From Photobacterium sp. Ph5 (lineage in GTDB: Bacteria > Pseudomonadota > Gammaproteobacteria > Enterobacterales > Vibrionaceae), in contig NZ_JADQAQ010000032.1 in assembly GCF_022129445.1 (NCBI RefSeq), positions 1-52,873 of the forward strand: a stretch of DNA of 52,873 nt, written 5' to 3'. Shown here in pieces: positions 19,256-27,718 of this stretch. The notes beneath the pieces were generated by a model. The model was not told where the DNA came from and did not search any database. It worked only from the letters and a program-made list of their open reading frames with translations. The position numbers and the translations under genes were made by a program. Positions within the stretch are counted from its first letter, which is position 1; the number at the start of each line of letters is the position of its first letter.

Positions 19256-20431
19256 ATGAAGAAAACAGCTGCGCTTTTCCGTTCTGTAGCCATCTCTGCC
19301 ACTTTGCTGGCTTCAGCTACTGTTGCTGCATCACCAGCAGTCGTACCTGAAGCTCCACAAATCGCGGCAAAAGGCTATATCCTCGTCGACTATAACTCAG
19401 GTAAAATCCTTGCCGGTCATAATGAATATGAAAAATTAGCGCCTGCTAGTTTGACAAAAATGATGACCAGTTACGTTATCGGTCAAGAAATTAAAAACGG
19501 TAACATCTCACCAGATGATACTGTTGTTATCAGTAAAAATGCATGGGCGAAAAATTTCCCAGGCTCATCTAAAATGTTCCTTGAGGTCGGTAAAAGCGTA
19601 AAAGTTTCTGACTTAAACCGCGGTATTATCGTAGATTCTGGTAACGATGCCTGTGTCGCAATGGCTGAGCACGTTGCTGGCTCTCAAGAGTCTTTTGTTG
19701 ATTTAATGAATGGCTGGGCTAAAAACCTTGGCATGAAATCAACACACTTTGCTAATGTTCATGGTCTAGATCGCCCAGATCTATACACAACACCTTACGA
19801 TCTTTCAATTCTAGCGCGCTCACTGATCCGTGATTTGCCAAATGAATTTAAAATCTACGCAGAAAAATCATTTACTTACAACGGTATTACCCAATACAAC
19901 CGCAATGGTCTGCTTTGGGATAAAAGCATGCACGTTGACGGTCTAAAAACAGGCCATACAGATAACGCAGGTTACAGCCTAGTAAGTACTGCCACTGAAG
20001 GTAACATGCGTCTGATCTCAGTTGTGATGGGTACTGCAAGTAAAAATGCTCGCCTTGCTGAAAGTAAGAAGCTGCTTAACTTTGGTTTCCGTTTCTACGA
20101 AACACTGTCACCAAACAAAAAAGATCAAACGATTGAAACTGAAAAAGTTTGGATGGGTGACACTGACACAGTAAACCTAGGTGTAGCTGAAAATACTTAT
20201 GTAACGCTGCCTCGTAGCCAAGCAAAAGATCTGAAAGCAAGTTTTGTGCTAACCAAAGAGTTAAAAGCCCCTATCACTAAAGGTGAAGAGGTAGGTAAAT
20301 TAACTTATCGTGTTGGCGATCAAGACGTTGCTGAATACCCGCTTGTTGCATTAAACGATGTGAAAGAAGGTAGCCTATTTAGCCGTATGGTCGACTACGT
20401 AATGATGCTAGTACAAAGTTGGTTTAAGTAA
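19256..20431 (+). CDS. dacA: D-alanyl-D-alanine carboxypeptidase (PBP5 type)
   Basis: This low-molecular-weight PBP trims the terminal D-Ala of peptidoglycan stems. The 391-residue precursor has a signal peptide (about residues 1-25, cut near VAA-SPA). The active-site motifs are SLTK (Ser65), SGN (about 125) and KTG (about 229). A PBP5 C-terminal beta domain leads to an amphipathic membrane-anchor helix (FSRMVDYVMMLVQSWFK). It has its own promoter and terminator. It lies between rlpA and ybeD as in E. coli. Confidence 0.96.
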   Translation: MKKTAALFRSVAISATLLASATVAASPAVVPEAPQIAAKGYILVDYNSGKILAGHNEYEKLAPASLTKMMTSYVIGQEIKNGNISPDDTVVISKNAWAKNFPGSSKMFLEVGKSVKVSDLNRGIIVDSGNDACVAMAEHVAGSQESFVDLMNGWAKNLGMKSTHFANVHGLDRPDLYTTPYDLSILARSLIRDLPNEFKIYAEKSFTYNGITQYNRNGLLWDKSMHVDGLKTGHTDNAGYSLVSTATEGNMRLISVVMGTASKNARLAESKKLLNFGFRFYETLSPNKKDQTIETEKVWMGDTDTVNLGVAENTYVTLPRSQAKDLKASFVLTKELKAPITKGEEVGKLTYRVGDQDVAEYPLVALNDVKEGSLFSRMVDYVMMLVQSWFK

Positions 20432-20458
20432 TTTCAACCATCGACTTCATCAACAACT

Positions 20459-20488
20459 AAGAGGCAACTTCGGTTGCCTCTTTGTTTT
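20459..20488 (+). terminator. Intrinsic terminator after dacA with TTCG tetraloop
   Basis: AGAGGCAAC pairs with GTTGCCTCT around a TTCG loop (an extra-stable UUCG tetraloop in RNA), followed by TTGTTTT. Confidence 0.9.
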
Positions 20489-20644
20489 CATTACTGAATA
20501 CAAACATTACCTCCCATATTCTCTATCGTCTTCATCCCCCCCTTGTTTTACAATCACTGACACATTAAGATGCCTGCATTACACTACTATTAGCCATAAT
20601 AGTAATGATGAAAGACACATTGAAAGCGAACCTTGGAGTTCTAT

Positions 20645-20920
20645 ATGCAAGAACAAGAGCAACCAAAACTAAAAGATCTACTGGAATTCCCTTGTATCTT
20701 TACTTTTAAAGTAATGGGCGAAAACAAACCAGAATTGCCAGATCGTGTGGTTGAAGTTATTCAGAGTATTATCCCTGGTGATTACACTCCAACAACAAAA
20801 CCAAGTAGCAAAGGAACATACACTGCTGTTTCTGTTGCTGTAAACGCGACCAATGTTGAACAAATTGAAACCTTATATAAAGATTTAGGTGCAATTGATA
20901 TTGTTCGCGTAGTGTTATAA
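20645..20920 (+). CDS. ybeD: YbeD-family (DUF493) small regulatory protein
   Basis: This 91-residue protein closely follows E. coli YbeD through [32 protein letters not shown] and the C-terminal IDIVRVVL. It has an ACT-like fold; its role is unproven, though it is tied to lipoate genes by position. The start was set at 20645 because GGAG lies 6 bases upstream; a TTG at 20633 would swallow that ribosome site. It lies between dacA and lipB as in E. coli. Confidence 0.92.
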   Translation: MQEQEQPKLKDLLEFPCIFTFKVMGENKPELPDRVVEVIQSIIPGDYTPTTKPSSKGTYTAVSVAVNATNVEQIETLYKDLGAIDIVRVVL

Positions 20921-20931
20921 GCACTATTTTT

Positions 20932-20963
20932 CAGGCGGTTATCAATACCGCCTGTCTTCCTCT
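20932..20963 (+). terminator. Probable terminator after ybeD
   Basis: CAGGCGGT pairs with ACCGCCTG around TATCAAT, followed by a pyrimidine-rich TCTTCCTCTTT. The T-run is imperfect. Confidence 0.6.
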
Positions 20964-21023
20964 TTACTCTACCTTTCTTATAATCCTCACTTATTATCCA
21001 TAACTCCTTCATCAGTCGTTAAC

Positions 21024-21052
21024 ATTACATCCGCAACAAGTTTAGGTATAAT
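21024..21052 (+). promoter_or_regulatory. Sigma-70 promoter for lipB-lipA, overlapping an apparent ATG
   Basis: ATTACA (21024-21029) and a perfect TATAAT (21047-21052) are spaced by 17 bases. The -10 overlaps the ATG at 21051, so a transcript would start near 21059, downstream of that ATG. Confidence 0.6.
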
Positions 21053-21107
21053 GCCCCGACCTAGCCTTCTTTATGATTGGCATCTTAATTATTATCTGGG
21101 TAGTACA

Positions 21108-21758
21108 TTGCAAACAGCTCTTATTATTAAAAACCTTGGCCGTTGCGATTACCAATCGACGTACGATGCCATGCATGACTTCACCAATAATCGAACTGAA
21201 GACTCGGCAGATGAAATCTGGCTGGTCGAACATTCACCTGTTTTCACTCAAGGACAGGCAGGCAAAGTTGAACACTTGCTCAACACAGGCGATATCCCTG
21301 TTGTTCAAAGTGACCGTGGCGGTCAAGTAACCTATCATGGTCCTGGACAACAAGTGGCTTATATCTTAATCGACTTGCGCCGTAAAAAATTAGGTGTACG
21401 TGAATTAGTTACGCACATCGAAAATACAGTAATCAATACTTTATCCCACTTTGGGATTAGCTCTAACGCTCGCCCTGATGCACCTGGTGTGTATGTTAAT
21501 AATCAAAAAATATGCTCACTAGGATTACGGATCAGACGTGGGTGCTCTTTTCACGGTCTGGCACTCAATATAAATATGGATCTGGCGCCTTTTCTTCGTA
21601 TTAACCCTTGCGGATATGCTGGAATGGAAATGACACAAACTGCGTCATTAAATGGCCCAACTGAACTGACGGAAGTTCAGCCTGTACTCGTTGAAGAATT
21701 AACTAAATTACTCGATTATCCGAAAATCGAGTGGATGACGGAAAGCAATCAACCATGA
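21108..21758 (+). CDS. lipB: Octanoyltransferase LipB
   Basis: LipB moves octanoyl from acyl carrier protein to lipoyl domains. The frame contains [19 protein letters not shown], the [17 protein letters not shown] substrate loop, and [21 protein letters not shown] with the catalytic-region lysine and cysteine. The TTG at 21108 (216 residues) is preferred over the ATG at 21051: it aligns with the E. coli N-terminus, whose own lipB is recalled as using TTG, and the ATG lies within the -10 box. No strong ribosome site supports either start. It overlaps lipA by four bases (ATGA). Confidence 0.93.
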   Translation: MQTALIIKNLGRCDYQSTYDAMHDFTNNRTEDSADEIWLVEHSPVFTQGQAGKVEHLLNTGDIPVVQSDRGGQVTYHGPGQQVAYILIDLRRKKLGVRELVTHIENTVINTLSHFGISSNARPDAPGVYVNNQKICSLGLRIRRGCSFHGLALNINMDLAPFLRINPCGYAGMEMTQTASLNGPTELTEVQPVLVEELTKLLDYPKIEWMTESNQP

Positions 21759-22726
21759 GTAAACCAATTAAAATTGAACAAGGCGTCAAATATCGCGATG
21801 CCGATAAAATGGCATTGATCCCAGTTCGTAACGTTGCGAATGAAGAAGCGCCAAAAGAAGTATTACGTAAACCTGAATGGATGAAAATCAAGCTGCCGTC
21901 TGATAGTAAGCGTATTCAGGAAATAAAATCAGCCCTACGTAAAAACAAGCTTCACTCTGTATGTGAAGAGGCTTCTTGCCCGAATTTAGCAGAATGTTTT
22001 AACCACGGTACAGCAACCTTTATGATATTAGGGGCTATTTGTACCCGTCGTTGCCCATTCTGCGACGTGGCTCATGGTCGTCCTCTTCCACCCAATGCAG
22101 AAGAGCCCGCGCATCTAGCACAGACAATCGCAGATATGAAGCTACGTTATGTGGTTGTCACCTCTGTTGACCGTGATGATCTACGTGATGGTGGCGCACA
22201 ACATTTCGTTGACTGTATTACTGAAATTAGAGCAAAAAACCCAAATATTCATATTGAAACGTTAGTGCCTGATTTCCGTGGTCGTATGGATCGCGCACTA
22301 GAGATCTTCCGTGATACCGCACCCAATGTTTTTAACCACAACTTAGAAACAGCTCCACGCCTGTACCGTAAAGCTCGCCCAGGAGCTAACTACCAGTGGT
22401 CACTGGATTTGCTGAAAAAGTTTAAAGAGCTTCATCCTGATGTACCAACTAAATCAGGTGTGATGATGGGCTTAGGTGAAACTAAAGAAGAAATCATTCA
22501 AGTATTAAAAGATCTTCGTGCTCATGGCGTTACCATGCTGACACTAGGCCAATACTTAGCACCAAGCCGCCACCACCTACCGGTTGAGCGTTATGTACCG
22601 CCAGAAGAATTTGATGAACTAAAAGAGATCGCTCTCGATCTTGGCTTTACGCACGCGGCATGTGGACCCTTTGTGCGATCGTCGTACCACGCTGATCTAC
22701 AAGCACAAGGTGTCGAGATTAAATAA
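21755..22726 (+). CDS. lipA: Lipoyl synthase LipA
   Basis: This radical-SAM enzyme inserts two sulfurs into protein-bound octanoyl groups made by LipB. The 323-residue protein has auxiliary-cluster cysteines Cys70, Cys75 and Cys81 ([12 protein letters not shown]) and SAM-cluster cysteines Cys96, Cys100 and Cys103 (CTRRCPFC). The C-terminal RSSYHAD supplies the serine ligand of the auxiliary cluster. The start at 21755 (MSKPIK) overlaps the lipB stop; the frame could begin upstream at 21731 but this would overlap lipB more deeply. Confidence 0.97.
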   Translation: MSKPIKIEQGVKYRDADKMALIPVRNVANEEAPKEVLRKPEWMKIKLPSDSKRIQEIKSALRKNKLHSVCEEASCPNLAECFNHGTATFMILGAICTRRCPFCDVAHGRPLPPNAEEPAHLAQTIADMKLRYVVVTSVDRDDLRDGGAQHFVDCITEIRAKNPNIHIETLVPDFRGRMDRALEIFRDTAPNVFNHNLETAPRLYRKARPGANYQWSLDLLKKFKELHPDVPTKSGVMMGLGETKEEIIQVLKDLRAHGVTMLTLGQYLAPSRHHLPVERYVPPEEFDELKEIALDLGFTHAACGPFVRSSYHADLQAQGVEIK

Positions 22727-22763
22727 TATCACTACGTATTATGACGTAAGCTAAAAATTAAAC

Positions 22764-22799
22764 ACAAAAAAACCGCTTTAAATAAAGCGGTTTTTTTTA
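22764..22799. terminator. Bidirectional terminator between lipA and bamC
   Basis: AAAAAACCGCTTTA pairs with TAAAGCGGTTTTTT around AA, with runs of A and T on either side. It serves both convergent transcripts. Confidence 0.93.
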
Positions 22800-22815
22800 T
22801 GGCTTAAATAACTAA

Positions 22816-23826
22816 TTATTTTTGGAAACTCGCCGCAAAAGCAGGTGCTGCAGATTCTAAAATTTCACCAGTCACAGGCTTACCATCGTTATCAGTAATA
22901 TTAATTGACGTACGATTACCAAGATCACCAACTAAAATACGGTACGTATCATCCGTTAGTTTCATCGGTTTAGTCCCTAGCGTTTGCCAGAATTCATCAT
23001 CAGGCTCACGGTACTTAACATCAATCAAACCTTGTGAACGGTTACGATCTTCAACAGTAAAGCCCAGTTTTTCTAATGCCTTCGGTAAACGTTCCCACAT
23101 ATCGCTATAAGATGCACGAGCAATAAGAACAGGGAAACCACTACGATCCATACCCATTGAAATTGGTACATTTTTCAGCTGCTCAGCCGCTGCTAAACGT
23201 GCTTGTTCGCGAATATCTTCATCGTATTTAGACATCACCAAGTTAGTCATCAAAATACTATAACGACGTTTATTATTCGCAGTAACAGGCACCGTTTTAC
23301 CATCTTCACGCCAATCCGTTAAAATAATACGGTAACTGTTCGTTGCTGGTGATTTCTCAATACTGTAGCGGCTACCTACTTCATGATCTTCGTCTTCATT
23401 GGTCCAACTGACCCAATCAGTATCAATACGATCAGCACTTTGTTTAGCAATGCCGATATTATTTTTACTGATCAAATTCTGAGTAACTTGCCATAGTTTA
23501 GTTAAATCAGAAGTTCGAGGAAGTTGAACGGTTACACCATCTTGGTCCACGTTAGAGCGCATACCAGGGATCAGATTAAGAACCTGTTGCGGTGGGCGAA
23601 TATCAACGCTAGCACCAACATCACCAGTAAATGCCTTACTCGGAATCGCGTAACTGGCATTACTAAAAGGCATAGCCCCTGTTGGCAACGTCCATGATTC
23701 TAAAGGTTGAGTATCAAGATAGTTAAAATCCTGATTAGCCTGACGACGAGCCTCTGACCCACCTGAACAAGCAGACAAACTGGTTACCATGAATGCAGCT
23801 AGTGCTAGTCGATATTTATAATTCAT
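22816..23826 (-). CDS. bamC: Outer-membrane assembly lipoprotein BamC
   Basis: BamC is an accessory lipoprotein of the BAM complex that inserts beta-barrel proteins. The 336-residue precursor has a signal peptide with lipobox SLSAC (Cys about residue 20), a flexible N-terminal stretch with the RRQANQDFNYLDT segment that contacts BamD, and two helix-grip domains. AGGAG precedes the ATG at 23826. It lies 31 bases downstream of dapA, the same pair as dapA-bamC (nlpB) in E. coli. Confidence 0.95.
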   Translation of the reverse strand: MNYKYRLALAAFMVTSLSACSGGSEARRQANQDFNYLDTQPLESWTLPTGAMPFSNASYAIPSKAFTGDVGASVDIRPPQQVLNLIPGMRSNVDQDGVTVQLPRTSDLTKLWQVTQNLISKNNIGIAKQSADRIDTDWVSWTNEDEDHEVGSRYSIEKSPATNSYRIILTDWREDGKTVPVTANNKRRYSILMTNLVMSKYDEDIREQARLAAAEQLKNVPISMGMDRSGFPVLIARASYSDMWERLPKALEKLGFTVEDRNRSQGLIDVKYREPDDEFWQTLGTKPMKLTDDTYRILVGDLGNRTSINITDNDGKPVTGEILESAAPAFAASFQK

Positions 23827-23857
23827 TTATGCTCCTGCGCTCCTACGCTTGTGCAAC

Positions 23858-24736
23858 TTAAAGCACACCGGCATCCAAAAGAGCCTGTTTAACAATCGGT
23901 TGCTGTGACTCGCTTAATACAGTTAGCGGTAGTCGTAATTCACCATTATCAATCAAGCCTAACTGATGAGCAGCCCATTTCACTGGAATGGGATTCGCTT
24001 CAACAAATAGATGATTGTGTAATGGCATTAAACGCTGATTAATTTCTCGTGCAGCGTCGATTTGGCCACTTAATGCGAGTGTATACATTTGAGCCATATC
24101 TGCTGCGGCAATATTTGCCGTAACAGAAATAACACCGTGACCACCTTCAGCGACAAAATCTACAGCTGTAGCGTCATCACCGCTTAATTGGATGAAATCT
24201 TCGCCACAAAGTTCCCGTGTTTTTTTCACACGAGATAAATCAGCTGTCGCATCTTTAATACCAATAATATTATCGATTTTAGCTAAACGCGCGACAGTTT
24301 CAGGTAATAAGTCTACCGCAGTTCGTCCTGGTACATTGTAAAGAATTTGCGGAATATCTGTCGCTTCAGCAATGGCTTTATAATGTAGGAATAAACCTTC
24401 TTGGGTTGGCTTATTATAGTACGGGGTTACACTTAAGCATGCTGCTACACCCGTTCCAGAAAAAAGCTTGGTAATTGTAATGGCTTCATGCGTTGCATTT
24501 GCGCCTGTGCCTGCAATAACAGGCACACGTCCATCAACATATTCCAATGTTTTTAAAACAACCTTAATATGCTCATCAACGGTAAGTGTTGCAGATTCGC
24601 CCGTAGTACCTACGGCAATAATCGCACTTGTACCTGCGTTAATATGATAATCCACCAGCGTTTTCAAACCGACGTAATCTACTTCGCCGGCTGAATCTAG
24701 TGGAGTTAATAGCGCAACCATGCTTCCTTTAAACAT
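23858..24736 (-). CDS. dapA: 4-hydroxy-tetrahydrodipicolinate synthase
   Basis: DapA condenses aspartate semialdehyde and pyruvate, the first committed step towards diaminopimelate and lysine. The 292-residue TIM barrel has GTTGESATL (pyruvate pocket), YNVPGRT with the catalytic tyrosine, and IIGIKDAT with the Schiff-base lysine near residue 161. The start at 24736 ([12 protein letters not shown]) fits E. coli DapA, with AGGGGG six bases upstream; longer starts at 24742 and 24802 are less plausible. It is co-transcribed with bamC. Confidence 0.96.
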   Translation of the reverse strand: MFKGSMVALLTPLDSAGEVDYVGLKTLVDYHINAGTSAIIAVGTTGESATLTVDEHIKVVLKTLEYVDGRVPVIAGTGANATHEAITITKLFSGTGVAACLSVTPYYNKPTQEGLFLHYKAIAEATDIPQILYNVPGRTAVDLLPETVARLAKIDNIIGIKDATADLSRVKKTRELCGEDFIQLSGDDATAVDFVAEGGHGVISVTANIAAADMAQMYTLALSGQIDAAREINQRLMPLHNHLFVEANPIPVKWAAHQLGLIDNGELRLPLTVLSESQQPIVKQALLDAGVL

Positions 24737-25073
24737 GTCCATCCCCCTCTTCTTATATATCCAAACGACTCTCTCATCATTTCCCTGTGGGGCTATATGC
24801 AAAAGCAGTTAGGGCATAACTTTGTCATGGTACTTTTGAGTGGCTATAAACTCAAGCAAAGGCTGATTGAAAACAGTGAACTAACAGGCTTTATCGCCTT
24901 CTTTCATCACAATTTTGTACTTTGAAACTAAAATATCGATAAACTCAATAATATTTCTACTTTCTTGTTCAAAAAGCAGTCAAATTCAATGTACCTAGCA
25001 AGGACTCTTGTCATTAAATTTGGCATCGTATCAATAGCAGTCTGTGCTAACATGCTTAGATTATAATTTAACA
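24737..25073. other. Divergent dapA / gcvR intergenic region
   Basis: These 337 bases hold no credible gene. They include a short inverted repeat TTGAGT / ACTCAA (24836-24855) and a TATAAT at 25062-25067 just before gcvR. I see no lysine-riboswitch architecture in the dapA leader. Confidence 0.5.
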
Positions 25074-25625
25074 ATGAAGACCAATATGGAACATTACCTT
25101 GTCATCACTGCTGTAGGTACTGATCGCGCAGGTATCTCTGATGAAATCACCCACCTCGTGACTCAATGTGGCTGTAATATTGTAGATAGTCGCATTGCCC
25201 TTTTTGGTTCTGAGTTTACCTTGATCATGTTGTTATCTGGCAATAACAATGCAATATCTCGAATTGAGTCAACCTTGCCATTAAAAGGGCAAGAGCATGA
25301 TCTTATTACCGTTATAAAACGTACAAGTAAACACCAGAAGCGGTTTTTCCCTTATACCGCTGACTTCTATGTTGAAGCCAATGATAGCCCAGGTTTAATT
25401 AAGCAATTTACTCACTTTATGGCCAGCCGACACATCGACATTTCAACGCTTAGCGCTAATACCGTTGAAAGCCAAACAGTGGAAACAATGAATCAACTTG
25501 TTTTACAAATTAGCACAAATTTACCTGAAGACTGCAACCTGATGACACTGCAAGAGGAATTTGAAACCTTATGCCTGAGTTTATCAGCAAAAGGGGCTGT
25601 GAATTTTATTGGTCATAAAAATTAA
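25074..25625 (+). CDS. gcvR: Glycine cleavage system transcriptional repressor GcvR
   Basis: GcvR is an ACT-domain protein that binds GcvA and blocks activation of the glycine cleavage operon when glycine is scarce. Two ACT domains are visible: HYLVITAVGTDRAGISDEI onward (residues 6-80) and FYVEANDSPGLIKQF onward (about 93-175). It lies between dapA and bcp as in E. coli. The start is uncertain: ATG at 25074 matches E. coli N-terminal length, ATG at 25086 is possible, and a GTG at 25044 would lie upstream of the TATAAT at 25062. None has a good ribosome site. Confidence 0.88.
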   Translation: MKTNMEHYLVITAVGTDRAGISDEITHLVTQCGCNIVDSRIALFGSEFTLIMLLSGNNNAISRIESTLPLKGQEHDLITVIKRTSKHQKRFFPYTADFYVEANDSPGLIKQFTHFMASRHIDISTLSANTVESQTVETMNQLVLQISTNLPEDCNLMTLQEEFETLCLSLSAKGAVNFIGHKN

Positions 25626-25717
25626 CGAAAGCAAAACAACAAGACTTTCATTATCAGCCTCATGTTCGTTCAACATGCAATGCATCGCGATACGATAACT
25701 AAAAGGATATTATATTT

Positions 25718-26182
25718 ATGAATACACTCACAGCAGGCACGCCTGCACCTGATTTTACTCTGAATGACCAAGACAATAACCCTGTAACGCTATCTAAACT
25801 GCAGGGAAAGAAGGTACTGCTGTACTTCTACCCACGAGCGTCAACACCTGGCTGTACAGTTCAGGCTCAAGGATTACGTGATACTAAAGCTGAACTAGAT
25901 GCTCACAATGTTATTGTGCTTGGTGTTAGCCCTGATACCCCCAAAAAGCTGACGAACTTTACCAACAAGCAAGAGCTGAACTTCACTCTACTAGCCGATG
26001 AAGAACACGAAGTTTGTGAAAAGTATGGTGTTTGGCAACTTAAGAAGTTCATGGGCAAAGAGAATATGGGTGTTGTAAGAACAAGCTTCCTGATTGATGA
26101 GTCTGGCAACCTTGAACATGTGTTCAACAAATTTAAGACCAAAGATCACCACCAAGTGGTACTTGATTATTTAAACCAATGA
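25718..26182 (+). CDS. bcp: Thioredoxin-dependent thiol peroxidase (Bcp/PrxQ)
   Basis: This 154-residue peroxiredoxin reduces hydroperoxides. The peroxidatic Cys46 sits in FYPRASTPGCTVQ. In E. coli Bcp a resolving cysteine follows five residues later; here that position is Gln51. A further cysteine near residue 100 (EHEVCEKYG) could resolve, or the enzyme may work as a 1-Cys type. AAGGA precedes the start. It follows gcvR by 92 bases and is closed by a strong terminator. Confidence 0.94.
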   Translation: MNTLTAGTPAPDFTLNDQDNNPVTLSKLQGKKVLLYFYPRASTPGCTVQAQGLRDTKAELDAHNVIVLGVSPDTPKKLTNFTNKQELNFTLLADEEHEVCEKYGVWQLKKFMGKENMGVVRTSFLIDESGNLEHVFNKFKTKDHHQVVLDYLNQ

Positions 26183-26204
26183 TCGCTAAAGGTTTAATTA
26201 GATA

Positions 26205-26233
26205 TAAAAAAGGCCGTTTTCACGGCCTTTTTA
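26205..26233. terminator. Bidirectional terminator between bcp and perM
   Basis: AAAAAGGCCGT pairs with ACGGCCTTTTT around TTTC; A and T runs flank the stem. It abuts the perM stop. Confidence 0.9.
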
Positions 26234-27319
26234 CTACACTTTTTCTGACACTTCGGAGGATGATAAATTATTATCACTCGCAGGTAGCGCTCCCCACACA
26301 GCTTTGACTAATGTCGCTAATGGGATAGCAAAAAATACCCCCCAAAATCCCCATAACCCGCCAAAAACCAACACAGCAACAATGATAGCTACGGGATGTA
26401 GATTTACCGCTTCAGAGAATAAAATCGGAACTAACACATTGCCATCTAACATTTGAATAATGCCATACGCAACTAACAGCCACCAAAAATCAGGTGTCCA
26501 ACCCCACTGGAATAATCCAACCATAGCAACGGGAACCGTAACTGCAGCAGCTCCAATGTAAGGAATAAGAACAGAAAGCCCTACTAATACACTTAATAAC
26601 ACGGCATAACGTAAATCCATTACTTCAAATGTGACATAACTTACAATGCCAACAATAATAATTTCAGTCACTTTACCGCGAATATAATTAGAGATCTGCT
26701 GATTCATTTCGCTGCCAACTTTACTGGCTAAACGACGGTTTTGAGGCAAAACGTTTAATAACGTACGCAACATTTCGTCTTTATCTTTAAGTAAAAAGAA
26801 TACGAGTAATGGCACTAAGATCAGGTATACCCCTAACGTTGCTAAGCTGACTAATGAAGCCAATGAACCTTTTACAACACTTTCGCCAAGCCCTAGCACC
26901 TTCTCACGCAGAGTATTCATGAAATCAACCACTTGAGCTGGTTGAACAAAATCAGGATAGCGTTCTGGTAAGCTAGATACATAGATTTGAAGGTCGTTAA
27001 ACATCTTCGGCACATCAGCACTTAAATTGGTAATTTGATGCCAAATCGTCGGCACTAAACCAAAGAGAGCAAGCACCATTAAGCCAGCAAAAACCAATAA
27101 TACAATAGCGACTGACAGTGTTCTTGGCATCCCAAGCTTATTTAACCTTGCTACAGGCCATTCTAATAAGTAAGCCAAAACAATGGCGACTAATAACGGC
27201 GTAATTAAACTGCCAAAAAAGTAAATAGTCAGAAAGCCGCCGAGAAGAATAACAACAAGGCTTACAGCGTGGGGGTCTGAAAATCGACGCTGATACCAGC
27301 GGTTTAGCATGTATAACAT
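26234..27319 (-). CDS. perM: AI-2E-family transporter PerM
   Basis: This 361-residue inner-membrane protein of the PerM/TqsA (UPF0118) family has about eight membrane segments: two N-terminal pairs, a long soluble segment (about residues 85-145, with LPERYPDFVQPAQVVDF), and a C-terminal bundle with GLSVLIPYIGA. The N-terminus WYQRRFSDPHA resembles E. coli PerM. Substrate is not known from the sequence. It follows the TusA-like gene by 8 bases and is probably co-transcribed with it. Confidence 0.9.
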   Translation of the reverse strand: MLYMLNRWYQRRFSDPHAVSLVVILLGGFLTIYFFGSLITPLLVAIVLAYLLEWPVARLNKLGMPRTLSVAIVLLVFAGLMVLALFGLVPTIWHQITNLSADVPKMFNDLQIYVSSLPERYPDFVQPAQVVDFMNTLREKVLGLGESVVKGSLASLVSLATLGVYLILVPLLVFFLLKDKDEMLRTLLNVLPQNRRLASKVGSEMNQQISNYIRGKVTEIIIVGIVSYVTFEVMDLRYAVLLSVLVGLSVLIPYIGAAAVTVPVAMVGLFQWGWTPDFWWLLVAYGIIQMLDGNVLVPILFSEAVNLHPVAIIVAVLVFGGLWGFWGVFFAIPLATLVKAVWGALPASDNNLSSSEVSEKV

Positions 27320-27327
27320 GTTGAGCT

Positions 27328-27552
27328 CTATCCTTTTTTCACCATCATGATCAGTTGAGTATTATCATCAACTAAGATATCGGTAATATATCCATTATTA
27401 TGCAAGAAACGAGGGATATCACTTCTTGCGCCGCTGTCTGAAATTCGTATTTCTAACCCTTGATTGGGAAGAAGTGTTGCGCATGCGCGTTTAGCTAACA
27501 ATAAAGCCAGCGGACAACGTTGGGCCATTAGATCAAGCGATATAATTTCCAT
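27328..27552 (-). CDS. TusA/SirA-family sulfur-carrier-like protein
   Basis: This 74-residue protein has the Cys-Pro signature QRCPLALL (Cys13-Pro14) and a SDIPRFLHNNGY helix, as in TusA (SirA, YeeD) proteins that relay persulfide sulfur. A second cysteine lies near residue 24. It is probably not the tRNA-thiolation TusA itself, because the sequence is divergent and it pairs with perM, not with tus genes. It is divergent from bepA. The sulfur-relay role is an inference from the family. Confidence 0.8.
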   Translation of the reverse strand: MEIISLDLMAQRCPLALLLAKRACATLLPNQGLEIRISDSGARSDIPRFLHNNGYITDILVDDNTQLIMMVKKG

Positions 27553-27718
27553 TTCATTTAAGTGACAGGTATTTTGTATTGCCGTATTGTAACCTCAGCA
27601 CATATAAGATGCGAGATAGAGAAAGGACATGAATCACATTAACGAACCTCTAAAGTATTTCGTTGTCCTAACTAACTAGATATTAACGATAACTCAATAA
27701 GGAGGTTGTATCATTCCC

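Noticed and set aside
20585..20604. TACTATT / AATAGTA inverted repeat upstream of ybeD
   Set aside because: Seven AT-rich pairs can arise by chance in this composition; no supporting signal.
24737..25073. Lysine riboswitch in the dapA leader
   Set aside because: The conserved L-box core and multi-helix architecture are not visible; only one short inverted repeat is present.
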